Below the pieces are notes generated by a model that saw only the letters and a list, made by a program, of their open reading frames with translations, was not told the origin of the DNA and searched no databases. 64,000 nucleotides of DNA from Mytilus trossulus (Eukaryota > Mollusca > Bivalvia > Mytilida > Mytilidae). The position numbers and the translations under genes are program-made. The stretch spans positions 37,921,578 through 37,985,577 of the forward strand of contig NC_086378.1 in NCBI RefSeq assembly GCF_036588685.1, given 5' to 3'. Positions 1 through 12,345 of this stretch are shown piece by piece; within the stretch, counting starts at the first letter, position 1, and each line of letters begins with the position of its first letter.

Positions 1-940
1 TGTCGAAAGTAAATAATTCTTATACTAGTATTTTGTACAAAGATCACACTTTCGCATCATGCAATAATCAGGAATTTTTAAAGCAAATTCTTTTTATTCG
101 AGTTGATTAACAATGTCCGACATTTTGTCCCCTTCAAACCACATTAAAGATAGGGTTACGTTTTCTGTGTTTTCATGATGTTTATTTAATACAGTGCCAT
201 TCGCTACATAATTTTTTTTATAATGGATAAAAGTACCCAATTTTATCTCTATTTTGATATTAAATTCCCATAAATTAAATCTAAGATACAAGATATTAGA
301 TAAAACTAAAATGTCCGACACAATGTCCCCACATACAATTTTGACGTTATTTTATAAAATATGCTTCTAACGTTCCGTCTAATTGTCATGACTGCGGTTT
401 TCACAGACGATTTGGAATACGGCTACTTTATTTTGTTGCTTAATAAGAAAACTTTAAAATTAATGTTTTATTTTGAAGCTCTACCGATTCACAATGAAGG
501 GGTGGGAAGAGAGCTTGATTTCCTCGCGGAACTGAAGTGTTTTCCGGACTATAATAGTCGGAACCGCTATAATACAAATTGATAGAAAAAAAAACAGCTA
601 TAATAATTGTTCTCGCTAATTCCTTTGCATATATTTGTGCAGAAATGCCATGCTAGATATGCCGTAGTCCTTTTGCCTTGACATTCTGGAGTGCAAAAAA
701 TAATGCATTTGCAGTGCATAGTTTATCCATAAAAAAAATCGATTGCCCTTATAATTGAAATGTATACAATTAAATGGTTTCAATTCAAGTTACTTTATTA
801 TTTTTAATAAAACTAAAGCTTAACATCTTTTATCTAAGAAAAAAAATCCTTTCTTAGGGAAAAATTCAAAAAAATTATTGTAAAAAGCCATCTGAACAAC
901 ATGCATTTCAACGTTTTCATTTTGTCTTACGTCTTTGAGT
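1..940. other. AT-rich stretch without a supported gene
   Basis: I see no convincing exon here. Short open frames exist on both strands but are isolated and lack good splice sites. Two short related pieces, ATGTCCGACATTTTGTCCCC near 114 and a variant near 310, suggest an old repeat remnant. Confidence 0.5.
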
Positions 941-944
941 GTGT

Positions 945-1110
945 AACGTTAGGTGACACCAGTATCGTGCGACGTTTCACACCTCTGGTCACCTTATGTT
1001 AATTCTAGCGTTGGTTACCTCTGGTCACCTTATGTTAATATTAGATTTGGTGACCTCTGGTCACTTTAGGTTAATATTGGATTTGGTTATCTCTGGTCAT
1101 CTTATGTTAT
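945..1110 (+). repeat. ~36 bp tandem repeat, first block
   Basis: Three to four degenerate copies of a ~36-base unit with the core GGTTACCTCTGGTCACCTTA followed by TGTTAATATTGGATTT. The core is itself partly palindromic (GGTNACC...GGTCACC). The same unit continues at 1575-1840 and reappears in the opposite orientation at 8165-10260. Confidence 0.8.
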
Positions 1111-1325
1111 AGAATATTATTACATGAAGTTTAATATGCCTATGAAACTTAACACAATAGACATTATCTTTCATGATCATCTACAAACAAATATAAGAAA
1201 AATCCTTGACCTTGCAAACATTGCCAAGATCATTGGCAGTTGATAATTAAGTAAAATAATACTGATCCTCATAAGATAATTGGATTTACTAATACATTTA
1301 TCATATATTTATATTCTTTTTTTAG

Positions 1326-1920
1326 AAGTCCTCAGAAAATGTAGATGAGAATGGTATGTATGCATTTAATTTATTGTGTCAAACCTTTAATATAATGAAA
1401 ACATACACTATGCTTATATAATGCTGCAAATAATATTCTTTTTGAACTTAAATCTTGCAATTGTTTCTGGTAAAATGGCCACTTAGGCCTGATTGAACAA
1501 ATCATTTTTTGTTTGTTTCTTGATTACCTTACATAAATATTTATTATTGATTACATCTAAACAAGAAATGGGATTTGTTAACCTGTGGTGGCCTTAACAT
1601 GCTAGAATGGGGTAACTTCTGGTCACCTCATTCATATATTGGATTTTGTGACATCTGGTCACCTTGTGTTATTATATTTGGTGACTTCTGGCCACCTTAT
1701 GTTAATATTAGATTTGGTGACCTCTGGTCACCTTATGTTATTAGATTGGGTTACCTCTGGTCACCTTATGTTAATATTTGATTTGGTTACCTCTGGTCAC
1801 CTAATGCTGATTTCAGATTTGGTTACCTCTGGTCATCAAAACATAAGTCATGTTATGTTTTTTTATCATTTGTAGGAATTGTAAGACAATCAAAGAAAAT
1901 GAAAAAAAGAACAAGAACAG
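1326..1920 (+). CDS. Possible two micro-exons (tentative)
   Basis: Two very short segments have the look of exons. 1326-1353 follows a TTTTTTTAG acceptor and precedes a GTATGT donor, reading KSSENVDEN. 1876-1920 follows CATTTGTAG and precedes GTTTGA; joined in phase (phase 1) it continues as GIVRQSKKMKKRTRT. The peptide is lysine and arginine rich. The end phase of the second segment does not fit the next candidate exon at 2472, so at least one piece is missing or this is chance. The intron between them is largely the 36 bp repeat block. Confidence 0.2.
1575..1840 (+). repeat. ~36 bp tandem repeat, second block
   Basis: About seven copies of the GGTTACCTCTGGTCACC unit spaced roughly 36 bases apart, better preserved than the block at 945-1110. 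Because the period is a multiple of three, the block stays open in more than one frame and gives false repetitive peptides (TSGHLMLI, LWSPYVNI). These are not genes. Confidence 0.85.
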
Positions 1921-2471
1921 GTTTGATATGCATTACTGGTTCAGCAAGACTATATTTTATTGTATATTAGTCAATACACTTGATTCTCAAAGAAAACAGT
2001 TTTTGCTGGTTAAATTACATATATTGGTGATCTCGTGTTTTTTTTTAAAGCATTCATAGAGTAGTTACATGGTAGGTAAGGAATGGTGAATGGGTCGAAA
2101 GGAACATTCAAACTAAAATTTGGAGAACAAACGGACAAAGCTGGACCAAAAAATTAAAAAAGATTGAAATTTAAATTGCAATCATTATAATTCAATATAG
2201 AAAAAATAAAACTGAGCAACATAAACCCCACCAAAAACCAGGGTGGTCTCGTGTTATCTAGAATGGTTAGCAAATCCAGCTCATTATGCGGTGACCATGA
2301 TATTGTTCATGCTTGAGTTTAGGATACCTTGGTATATTACTGTATCATTAGAAATTATATGTCTACTGTGAATCATATACATGTCACTTTGCCAATCTGT
2401 AAGACATTTTTTTAAGTTGTAAGAAATTTCATAACGGTGCCTAATATGTCTTATTCCATATATTTTTTTAG

Positions 2472-3833
2472 CTTAACTGAAAGAAAAGATCACAACTGTA
2501 TCTCACTTCAGTTCCAGGTGATGTTGACTATCAAGTTAAATGCTTTAACCGAGGCTCCTGTCGATAACGAATCAACCAAAAAGGCTGTTTTCCGAAAAAT
2601 GAAAGGTACATCTGCCCCAAAAAAGGATGACAATGAAAAAACTAAGTAAGTGTTTGAGGGGAATTCAATTGTTCAGATTTTACGAACATTGGATCTATAA
2701 TGGCTACAAAAGCAATCGTCTTCTTGACATCCTTATTACATACTAAGAGTATGGAATAAAATACACAATAGAAAATGCTAACAACTAGATTAACATGAAA
2801 TATATAAAACATACATTTTCCAAATACCATGATCATTATGTATTCATCTTCTTAACAATCAATTATACACTGAGTATTCTCATCTATTTTTCAATAATTA
2901 TTCTAGACTAAATTTGAAACAAAATTCAGTTCATAAATTCATAATCAAGTCTATAATGCAATCTATCTTTTTGCACTCGAGGTCTACAAATGTATTATAT
3001 AGAAAATGAACAATTGTGTTAATTGCGAATGGAAATGATTTAAACACAAACATACTACCAGCTGTTCAAAAATAGATTTTGTTTGAATATAACTCTATGG
3101 ACACGGGTAATATGCCAAAGAGAAAACAACCCGACCAAAACGTAAAAACAACTCAAGGTTGTGCAAGTTTCATATTTCTCTGTGTACTAAATAATAAACT
3201 TATCAAAGCAAACTGACATGCAATCAATCATTTTAAAATTAATCGCATCGTTAGAATACAAACTATAAAATCATATACAATCTACTTCTTACAGGTCATA
3301 AACGTAAAACAATCCACACTACATTTTTATCGGAAAGCTAGGTAGAACAATTGATGTACAAATTACTATTTAATTTGGCCTTACAATTCGACTTGGTCCT
3401 ATGTTTTATTGTAGATATGTATAACATTGCTATTCTCATTTATTTTTAAACAGTTTAACATGCTCTGTTTTATTGTAGCTAGGAAACATTTGAAATTATT
3501 GAATAAAATATTTGTTATTAATGACATAAATTAAGCATTATAGTACCAACATACTAAAACATTTTAAAAATAATATTTAAGTCAATGAAATACATTTTTG
3601 TAAAGTATTTTCTTTGTTCAGATTAAATTAGTCTTATTAAAACTAGAAGTCAGAATTAAAATAGTGTCATTATATAAAATAATGTAGGTAAAGAAATGTC
3701 CTGTAATAATAAAACTGCTGTCTTAACTTATATTTGCAGAGAATTTATTGGCCATGTTATAGGCGAACTAAATAAAACAAATGTTAACAAGGCAATTCAT
3801 GGGAAAGTTTTGAGGCCTTTTGAAAGACAATAG
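2472..3833 (+). CDS. Candidate 3' end of a small gene, two exons in phase
   Basis: Exon a (2472-2645) follows a strong TATTTTTTTAG acceptor and ends at a consensus GTAAGT donor. Exon b (3740-3833) follows TATATTTGCAG and ends in TAG. The phases agree: two bases of a lysine codon close exon a, and exon b supplies the third. The joined peptide includes LNALTEAPVDNESTKKAVF, then KDDNEKTK, then EFIGHVIGELNKTNVNKAIH and a final LRPFERQ. Alternative acceptors for exon a lie at 2512 and 2518, but they do not change the reading frame. The basic residues and spacing faintly recall KRKALYR-type DNA-binding segments in bivalve transposon-linked proteins; that is only a resemblance, and I do not assign a function. 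The 5' part is not identified, so this could also be a fragment of a dead gene. Confidence 0.35.
3105..3165 (+). repeat. Remnant of the GTGTCAAAGAGACAACAACCC family
   Basis: The stretch GGTAATATGCCAAAGAGA followed by AAACAACCCGACCAAAA is a decayed copy of the end of the ~360 bp mussel repeat seen in full at 11156-11515. It lies inside the intron of the candidate gene at 2472-3833. Confidence 0.55.
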
Positions 3834-4184
3834 AGACAATGCTGCCAGGTAATGATCTATTAGACGCATCACACGTATTATCTTAACTTCAAACATATTT
3901 GATCATTTGCTTAAAACATATTACCTACTTGAGACAGCAAACAGACCTAGTCAAATGTATATATATAGCCAATTTATCTATTTGACAAAAATCTTCATTA
4001 GGAATAGGTATTAGTTATATTAAATTATATACATTTGGTAACATCAGTATCTTTGCAAAACATATCAAGAGCAAACTGTATATGTCCTACTTTTAAAGCC
4101 TTTATGCACCAATGTAACATATACATTTTTTGAATGAATATCAAGAAAAAGCAGTTTTTCTAAATCAGTATAATATTTCATTAT

Positions 4185-4645
4185 TTTGGTCATTGAAATA
4201 GTTAACGAATGGATTCTTTCTTTCTGTGGGTCGATTTGAAACTGCCATCATCATTAACTTTTCGCCCCTGTTTTTTACAACACACTTTCGGCTTACTGAA
4301 GAGTAATGCTCAGTTTTTGAACTTTTGGATTTTCTGCTTGGAAACAGCGGATGTTGCTTTCGCTTTCTTGTTGTTTTGGAAAAGTTGGTTGTCTTACAAA
4401 TATGTAATGCCGTTGTGATTGCTTGTAAAAAAGTCTTTTTTTCACGTCAATTGTCAGGAAGTTATCATTGTTTACATATATATTCCCTCAATTTTTCTTT
4501 TAATAGCCTGTTCGGTTGTTTCTTTGTCTTCCTTTAATTGTTGTCTTGTTTCATCAATTGGGGTAGACTCTATGTCAGGTGATGAAAATACCATTTTTTT
4601 GCTACCATCACACAAATACAATGTATACCATGGCTATTGGCAAAA
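4185..4645 (-). pseudogene. Decayed C-terminal part of a probable SWIM-type gene
   Basis: On the minus strand this stretch reads as coding-like sequence broken into frames. One frame gives DGSKKMVFSSPDIESTPIDE and continues to a stop near 4468. A second frame downstream gives KTTNFSKTTRKRKQHPLFPS followed by RKSKSSKTEHYSSV and AVSNRP. Lys/Arg/Ser-rich tails like this follow the zinc-finger motif in bivalve SWIM-domain proteins, and a SWIM-like exon lies just upstream on the same strand at 5230-5371. Frame changes and stops argue that it is no longer functional. The boundaries are approximate and the assignment rests on recognition by eye. Confidence 0.3.
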
Positions 4646-5017
4646 CATGTACATTTAAATGAGGTCAAATAAACAACTGATACATTTCCCAATCTGGACA
4701 AAACCTCTAGATCTGCGCCCTACAGTGAGGTCGATGTTCCTTTTAGACGCAATAAATTCGGCTAAATGAACATGCTTACACATCCCTAAAAAATAGGAGA
4801 GAATGTAACATAAATAACTGCATTATACCTTTATGGTTTACTTTCAATTGTACAACCTTCAAACAAAACCACTAATGAACATTCAGTAAAGATTAACTTA
4901 AATTAAATCGCATTGTTTTAGAAAAATTGATGAGTCAAATGATTATTTGCACTTGTATAACCTGATGACGCCTTGTTGGAAGACAAAAACAATCAAAATC
5001 GAGGAGACTCTTAACCC

Positions 5018-5115
5018 AAAAGACATTCACAACAGTAAAAAAATAAAATAATAAACAACGCGAATTCCACTAAAAACCTGAAGTAGAATTAGATGCTCCA
5101 GAAGGCTAAGCATTT
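5018..5115 (+). repeat. Remnant of a mussel interspersed repeat
   Basis: The pieces AACAGTAAAAAAATAAAAT, AATAAACAACGCGAATTCCA and CTAAAAACCTGAAGTAGAAT, then GATGCTCCAGAAGGCTAAGC, follow the order of a common mussel repeat. Its better preserved 5' part is at 51475-51710. Another decayed piece is near 2215-2270. Confidence 0.5.
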
Positions 5116-5229
5116 GTGGGACCATAAACGGCACCCGCGAAATTAATAATCTTGATTTCAACAATTCTTACTTGATGGTGTACTTTTAAACATTGTTGAA
5201 CTGACTTAAGATAATAAAAAAAAACATAC

Positions 5230-5371
5230 CTCTTGTTGTTGCAGCTGGACAGTTGCACACTTCATTGACAATGTCTACATTATAAATCGTCCCAAATGCT
5301 GTCTGTGATGGAACAGTGCATTCTGTGGATGAAGTCCATTGCACCATTTGTTCAAGTTCTGCCTTGAGCAT
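5230..5371 (-). pseudogene. SWIM-type zinc-finger-like exon (possibly dead)
   Basis: The minus-strand frame starts at a methionine at 5371 and reads MLKAELEQMVQWTSSTECTV, then PSQTAFGTIYNVDIVNEVCN and CPAATTRG, ending at a good GTATGT donor (AC on the plus strand at 5228-5229). The YNVDIVNEVCNCPA segment matches the first half (C-x-C) of a SWIM zinc finger, the CxCx(n)CxH fold found in transposase-related and chromatin proteins. The second half (C-x-H) should be in a following exon, and I do not find an intact one. Upstream of the methionine an in-frame TAG closes the reading frame, and no convincing acceptor is visible. With the broken sequence at 4185-4645 this suggests a transposon-derived or decayed gene. 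Confidence 0.4.
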
Positions 5372-5399
5372 ATTTTCTGCTGTCTATTTACTTTTGTCT

Positions 5400-8160
5400 T
5401 CCCTTTGTCCTCCCATATTTTTCAAGCGACTAATCTTTGCGAGTTCATCTAGGTTGCTAAAATTACGATGTTTTTTTTATTTGAAAACATAATTCAAAGA
5501 TCTATTAATAAATTATTTCTTAAAAAATTGAATTCACAGTATTTAATATTCAATGTAGTTGCATCTTTAATTGAAATTATTTTTCTAATTTCAGACGATT
5601 CAAGTGAACGATAAGAAGAACAGGATTGTGACAAATTTAAACTTACTTACTCATAAAACATAGTTACATTTACATGGAGTAAGATTATTAAGTCCTCTAC
5701 TCTGCTACATGTATTGGCATACCCACCAAGGAAATGGTATTTCATGCCCAGGAAAAACCTGAAAATGACAAAATGTTATTGAGTTTGAATTTATGATTTA
5801 TGTTTGAAGGAACAAATAGAAAGTACATAAAATTTTAATGTGTATACATTTGAATGTTATAAGTAGCATTATATTTTTTGTTTTAATGTTTTCATACACA
5901 TCAGGTTTTGCTAGACTACATTTTTCATTTGTCTGCTTTTATGTAATTATCGACTTGCATTGACGATTATGATTTTTGTATTAAATTTGCATAACCCTAT
6001 CATGAAAGAACGGCAATAATCTCTCCGTATAGTTAAACAATTGTATAGTTTATATCATTTTAAGTCTTTGGTTACCCACGAAGAAGTAGGATATAGACAA
6101 AGTGTAACACTTTTTATACTTCAGGTCATAAAAACAGAGACAGTTCAGTTTATCCCCAAAATAAAATATAATTAGTTACTATTATCAAATAGATAATGAT
6201 TAGATGATGCTTAAAATTTCGATTTTGTAATATATAAGGTGTATAGTAATAAAATGTATTAATAACCTTTCAACTAAGTTATTTGTATCTTGATCTTAAT
6301 GAAAAAATATGTCTTCCATAGTTGGCCCATCGACATCCCAACTTGTCAGTGCACCAGTTGTCTAACAAGTAGTCTGTTATTTGTTTGGAAGGCATCTTCT
6401 CTTGCAACATTTGAACTTTTTGAAAAGTATATTTGTTGATGAAAAATTATATTGACACATTTCTTTTGAGTATAGGAACAGAATCTAAAGATTAAACACG
6501 CATGTACTCATAAGCATTGTACATTTATAGGTAAGATCTTCAAATCGCATCAAGCAACTCTTTGTACTTTTAAATTATTTTACTGATATAATGCAATAGA
6601 GATTCATTGCTATATGTTTTAGTGGGTTCTTTTTATCTTTTATCAACCAAAATTTATGTTTTTTGTAAGTGTCACTAGTTCATGAGATAAATATTATTAT
6701 GTAAAATTATTTATATAATATTCTATGCCAAAATTCAACTGAAATTTGTGTTGACGTTAATTGTATTAAATTTGATATGCAGGAAAAGATGTTTCTTTAG
6801 ATGAATCTTTCTTAGCATTGTCTATTGGTCAATTGTTTTAAATAACTATCACTGCACGAATATGTGAATAATGTCATAGTTTAACCTGTAATTTTTACAG
6901 ACAAATATATTAAAAGATATAATTGAATGGCCTTTATTTATCTTTTATATAAATATCAGATTTGGTCTTGACTCCGAATGATGTAACTAATTGTAAACAA
7001 ATAACATGACAAAAATGAAGTGTTAATAAGCAATGATATTGAATTTGAATTATTGTCAACTTTGATACCCACAAACCTTGGACATAAATCAAATCCATGA
7101 TTTTCAGCCGTAGTCTTCAGAGATCTCACAACTATTTTGACAACCAGTATCATTTGACGAGATATATTACAAAATATGAGTGCCCCGGCCTTGCTGTTCA
7201 TCTCTTGCAAAAAGAGCATAGAATGAATAACCATAGGCAGTTAAACAAAACATATGTTGTAAGTTTATTGTCACACAGTTAAACTTTTTTTAAACGTATC
7301 AATATTTTAAATTGAAATTTCCATGATTATATATAAGTATATACCTTTATATGTAACATCTAAAACCACCACATTTTCTCCTAGTTTCATTATTCTTTTT
7401 CTTTGTGCTTCATTCTGGTAAATAATTACTAATGGTTATACCCCCCTACAATGTAAATGTTACATATTTATAAATGCCCATAAGTATGAGTATGAATTAC
7501 ATATTTTATGTTAAAATCATGTTCATATAATGGAAGAGAAGACGACAAACTAGCTACATTGTTCTCATATTAAATGACCTCAATTAAAACTGAAAAGACA
7601 AAAATGTAAACTCTATTGACAAAATATATGACGTGTGAACAAGTATAGCACTTAAAACAATCAAAGGGATAAAAAAAAAACGAAAATACAAAACATCTAC
7701 TATAAGAAGTCAGATATACGTTCAGTCTACAGAAAACTCGTCTGTACAGCTCTCATTGAATCATTTTACGGACAAAAACATATACGAAATTGAACAGACG
7801 AGTACTATAAAAAATATGTCATTTGAACATAAGGCAATCAAGTCATGTCTGAAGAACAAAACAGGGTATCAATCAGTAATTTCTGAATTACTCTTTATCA
7901 GCATTATGCTTATATCAGTCATTAAAATTTACAAATTACATTATTATTTAAGAACAATTTCTCTTTCAATTCTTAGTAGAAAATTATCTCTTCCTTCAGT
8001 ATTTGTGTGCATAGCTCTGGTTCAGCTACAGCTTCATTTTGGTGAATTCTAAAACAAAGGAAGAAAAATGAAATTTAACCAACTTTTATAGAAATATCAT
8101 AGATCAATACAAGTACTGACATATACAGAACCAATGTCAACAGTACATCTGTATACTTTG
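5400..8160. other. AT-rich stretch without a supported gene
   Basis: Several short open frames occur on both strands (for example around 6956-7282 and 7756-8052). None has recognisable motifs, coding-like composition or paired splice signals. I treat the stretch as intergenic or intronic. Confidence 0.5.
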
Positions 8161-8164
8161 ACCA

Positions 8165-10260
8165 GAAAACACCAAAGTTCATTTACTGTGTAAAATGTTG
8201 CGGGAAGTGTTAACCAAATTTAACATCTGTATAGTGTGAAACGAGATAACCGATTCCAATAAAAATTCATTGTGATCAGAGGTTTACTTACCAAAGCCAA
8301 CATTTTTGAACGGTGACCGGAGGTTACTAAAATTGATATCTGTGTATGCTGACCAAATGTAACCCCATTCCACTAAAGGGTGACCAGTAGTAACTTAAGT
8401 TAATATATGTATACGATGCCCGGAGGTAATTTCATTCAATAATATGAAAGGGTTACCCAATTCGATATCTGTGTAGGGTGACCAGAGGTAACCACATTCA
8501 ATATCTTTTAAGTTGACAAAAGATATTCATTATTAATGAATTGTAACCATAAGTAACATAAGCCAATCTATTGTAGGGTGACCAAAGGTAACCATTTTCA
8601 ATATGTTGTGTAGAATGACCAGAGGTTACCATAGCCAATATATATGTGGGTGACCAGAGGTTACCATGTTTGAAATATATGTAGGGTGACCAAAGGTAAC
8701 CAACGTCAATATATGTTTAGGGTGACCAGAGGTAACCATATTCAATATCTTTAAAGGTGACCAAAAGTAACCGTATTCAATATCTGTGTAAGGTGACCAT
8801 AGGTAACCTTATTCAATATCTGTGTAGGGTGACCAGAGGAAACCATATTCACAATTTTGGTAGGGTGACCAGAGGTCACCATAGTCAATATATGTGTAGG
8901 GTGACCAGAGGTAACCATATTCAATATCTTTGTATGGTTACAAGAGCTAACCACATTCAACATCTTGGTAGTGTGACCAGAGATTACCAAATTAAACATA
9001 TAAGTAGGGTTAATAAAGGTACCTAAATTCAATATTTATGCATGGTGTCTAAAGAAAAATATTTTTTTATCTATGTATAGTGTTCCGAGGTAACCACATT
9101 CCAAAAAAGCCAATTGCTATATATATTTGTTGACAATGGCAAAATAATTAGATATATGTGTACAGCGACCAGAAGTTACTATATTAATTATAAAAGTAGC
9201 GCAAAAAGTGTGAATCGAGATATCTGATGCTAACCAAATTCATTTTTTGTGAATTGTTATCATAGGTAACATAAGTCAATTTATTGAATGTTGACCAAAA
9301 GTTACCATTTTCAATATCTTTGTAGGATGACCAGAAGTAACCATAGCTTATATCTGTGTGGGTGACCAGAGGTAACCATTTTCAAAATATGTGTAAGGTG
9401 ACCAGAGGTCATCATATTCAATATATTTCTAGGGTGACCAGAGGTAACCATGTTCAATATCTTTGTAGGGTGACCATAGTCAATATATGTATAGGATGAT
9501 CAGAGGTAAGCACATTCGATATCTGTAATGGTTAACCAGAGGTTACCTTTTTCAATATTTGTGTAGATTGATCAGAGGCTACAACGTTCAATATATGAGT
9601 AGGGTGAACGAAGTTTACAAAATTTAATATTTAAGTAGGCTAAATATAGGTAACCAAATTCAATATGTATGCACGGTGACTAGAGATAACCAAATTATAT
9701 ATTTGTGTATGATAAGAGGTAACCAAATTCAAAATATGTGAAGGGTGACCAGAGGTAACCCCATTCAGTTGATGTGTAGGGTCACTTGAGGTATTTAAAG
9801 TTCATATATGTATAGAGTGACCAGAGGTCACCACAATTAATTATGTAAAAGGTGACAAGATGTAACAAAATTCAATATCTGAGAAGGCTTGCCGGGGTGA
9901 CCAGAAGTAACCAAATTCAATATCTTTTAATGTTTAAGAGAATTTAATGCATGTGTTGGGTAACCACAGGTAACCAATTTTAATATAAGTGTAGGGTGAC
10001 CAGAGGTCACCACAGTTAATATCTGAAACGTGACAGGATGTAACAAAATTCTATATCTGTTTAAGGTGGCAAGGTTGACCAGAGGTTACAAAATTCAGTA
10101 TCTAATTAATTGTAGGTAAAATTCAATATATGTAAAGGGTGATCAGAGGTTACCAAATTCAATATAAATGTAGGGTGACCAGAGGTCACCACAATTAATT
10201 ATGTAAAGGGTGGCAAGATGTAACGAAATTCAATATCTGTGTAGGGGGCCATTCAATATA
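8165..10260 (-). repeat. Large degenerate array of the ~36 bp repeat, inverted relative to 945-1840
   Basis: Roughly fifty to sixty degenerate units of GTAGGGTGACCAGAGGTAAC followed by CATATTCAATATCT. The period is about 35-36 bases and varies more toward the right end. Read on the minus strand the unit is GGTTACCTCTGGTCACCCTA, the same core as the blocks near 1-1.8 kb but in the opposite direction. Open frames run across the array on both strands because of the period, and they are not genes. Confidence 0.9.
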
Positions 10261-10264
10261 TGTC

Positions 10265-11155
10265 ATGAGAGTGCAAAATAGGACATTAGGTTTTTTTTTC
10301 TAAAAAAAAATAAGCTATGTCACTCGCTTTAAGATATAAATAGAGTAAAGGGTGAATCTTCTATGCATTTTCAATTGTTTCTTTTTAGTGAATTATTATG
10401 ATTATTGATTATTTGGTATTTTCTTTACTTTTTGTATCTCTCTCAACAGTATCCTTTGAAATATGGTTATTCCGGAACTTTGCATTAAGCTAATATCCGT
10501 ATTATATAGCAGCAATTATAAACTGTGTAGCCCTTAGTAACGTACTTTCACTTTAAACCGGAAATCATGTACTATTTTTTGTCGCGTATAAACTCAATTG
10601 TAACCGTTTCTGTTCGGGTGACCAGTGGGCACCGTTCAGCGTAACTATTATCCTTTTAGGCAATCAAAAAGCGGGTTTTGTTCATTTGTCTCTTACAGAA
10701 ACCCATGCAAAAGTGTCCAGGAGTGAACTTCACGGAATCTCTTGAAATTTGGTACACACAATACTGCAGGCCATGCAAATATAACTAAACAAATATCTGT
10801 CAATCTTTCACAAGATTCCGTTTCTTAAACCCGGAAATGAAGAAACGGACGAACAAAGATGGACGTGGAATATTTAATGTCTTCAGATTGAATGAGTTCC
10901 ATACAAGACCCTATATTATTAGTTTAATTGTTTCTTGGGGTTCTTTCTTGTGCCGTCCAAATTTCGACATAATAGCTTCATTTTCGATTTTTGTAAGAAA
11001 ACTTTTAGGACAAAGAATAAAATAACTTGGATATTGCTAGCATGTGAAACCAAGTGGAATATGATTTATACGTTGATAACAATACTCAGTGATGAATTTT
11101 TAAAGAAAGATATTAGGTCATTCCATATAAAACGTTAATTCTTACTAATAAAATT
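10265..11155. other. No supported gene
   Basis: Unique-looking AT-rich sequence. A 62-codon frame at 10837 has no motif and no neighbouring exons. A lone core of the 36 bp repeat (GGTGACCAGTGGGCACCGTT) sits near 10617. Confidence 0.5.
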
Positions 11156-11515
11156 GAGAATGGAAATGGGGAATGTGTCAAAGAGACAACAACCCGACCA
11201 AATAAAAAAACAACAGCAGAAGGTCACCAACAGGTCTTCAATGTAGCGAGAAATTCCCGCACCCGGAGGCGTCCTTCAGCTGGCCCCTAAACAAATATAT
11301 ACTAGTTCAGTGATAATGAACGCCATACTAATTTCCACATTGTACACAAGAAACTAAAATTTAAATAATACAAGACTAACAAAGGCCAGAGGCTCCTGAC
11401 TTGGGACAGGCGCAAAAATGCGGCGGGGTTAAACATGTTTGTGAGATCTCAACCCTCCCCCTATACCTCTAACCAATGTAGAAAAGTAAAAGCATAACAA
11501 TACGCACATTATAAA
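11156..11515 (+). mobile_element. ~360 bp mussel interspersed repeat, copy 1
   Basis: Begins TTGAGAATGGAAATGGGGAA, contains TGTCAAAGAGACAACAACCC and GTAGCGAGAAATTCCCGCAC, and ends near AAAGTAAAAGCATAACAATA. Near-identical copies in the opposite orientation lie at about 16024-16430 and 25487-25893, and partial copies at 3105 and 50205. No coding capacity is seen. It is probably a non-autonomous element; its class (SINE- or MITE-like) is not decided by the sequence alone. Confidence 0.85.
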
Positions 11516-12194
11516 ACTAATATATTGTCATTTTAATCTCAGACAACTACTACACAGTAATATAGTAGTCTCAGTTGTAATGTATATTGATGTTTTTTTC
11601 TGCATCTTAGACCCCAATGGAACTTATTTTTCTAAATTGTTTATCCAGCTCATAAACTAATTTGTAATGAATATTTTATTTCCATACACAAAAACTATAT
11701 TTCGACATGCAGTATTAGTAAATGATACAAATCAGCAAATATAAAAATAAAAAGATGCGGTATATGCAAGTGAGACATCTGGTCCGAGAACACAATTAAT
11801 TCGTAGTGCATTTCTTTTAGAACATAAATGAAAATAAAAAAAATCCCACCTGCGCTTTCTCAAAGAAACTTTTACAGTGTGTTGTACTACTTTTGGGACA
11901 AATTATATCAAAATTATAAAAAAAACTTCATCGCCTCTAACTCAAAATATGGACAATTTTATGTTTAGGGCGTCTTGAAATCCTTTGACAGCTTCCGAAG
12001 TGCTCATTTTCAACCTTTTTCAGCTGGACCAAATCACTACTTTCCTTTAAAATTTTGGACCCAAATATTTTTACAGTGTAGTTTTATCCCCCTACTTGCA
12101 ATTTGAGGCATTAAACTTGGAGAAATAAATTTGGAAGGGGTATAAAAATTAATGGCAAGTACCCCACTGTCAACACTAGGGACTATATTTGTTC

Positions 12195-12345
12195 CAGCGG
12201 AGACCAAATGACATAGAAGTTTTTGACATAGAAGTTTTTAAACAGCTTAACGGCCTTCAAAAATTAGCAAAACCCATACCGCGTAGTCAGTTTTGAAACG
12301 CAACGAAATGACAAATGTTAAACCAGGCGCCATAAACATGGACCA
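12195..12345 (+). repeat. Fragment of the GATGTGGTATGATTGCCAATG family
   Basis: Contains AACAGCTTAACGGCCTTCAA and AGCAAAACCCATACCGCGTA, pieces shared with the better preserved copy at 48768-49020 (AGCAAAGCCCATACCGCATA). The rest of 11516-12890 shows no gene. Confidence 0.5.

Noticed and set aside
1575..1875. Overlapping repetitive open frames (LWSPYVNI and TSGHLMLI repeats)
   Set aside because: They are produced by the 36-base tandem repeat, whose period is a multiple of three. No start context, splice sites or similarity supports translation.
8751..9032. Opposed ~90-codon frames on both strands in the same interval
   Set aside because: The frames are by-products of the 36 bp repeat array.
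8165..10260. CRISPR-like array
   Set aside because: Repeats of ~36 bases are contiguous and degenerate, with no unique spacers, in a eukaryotic context with introns and mussel repeats.
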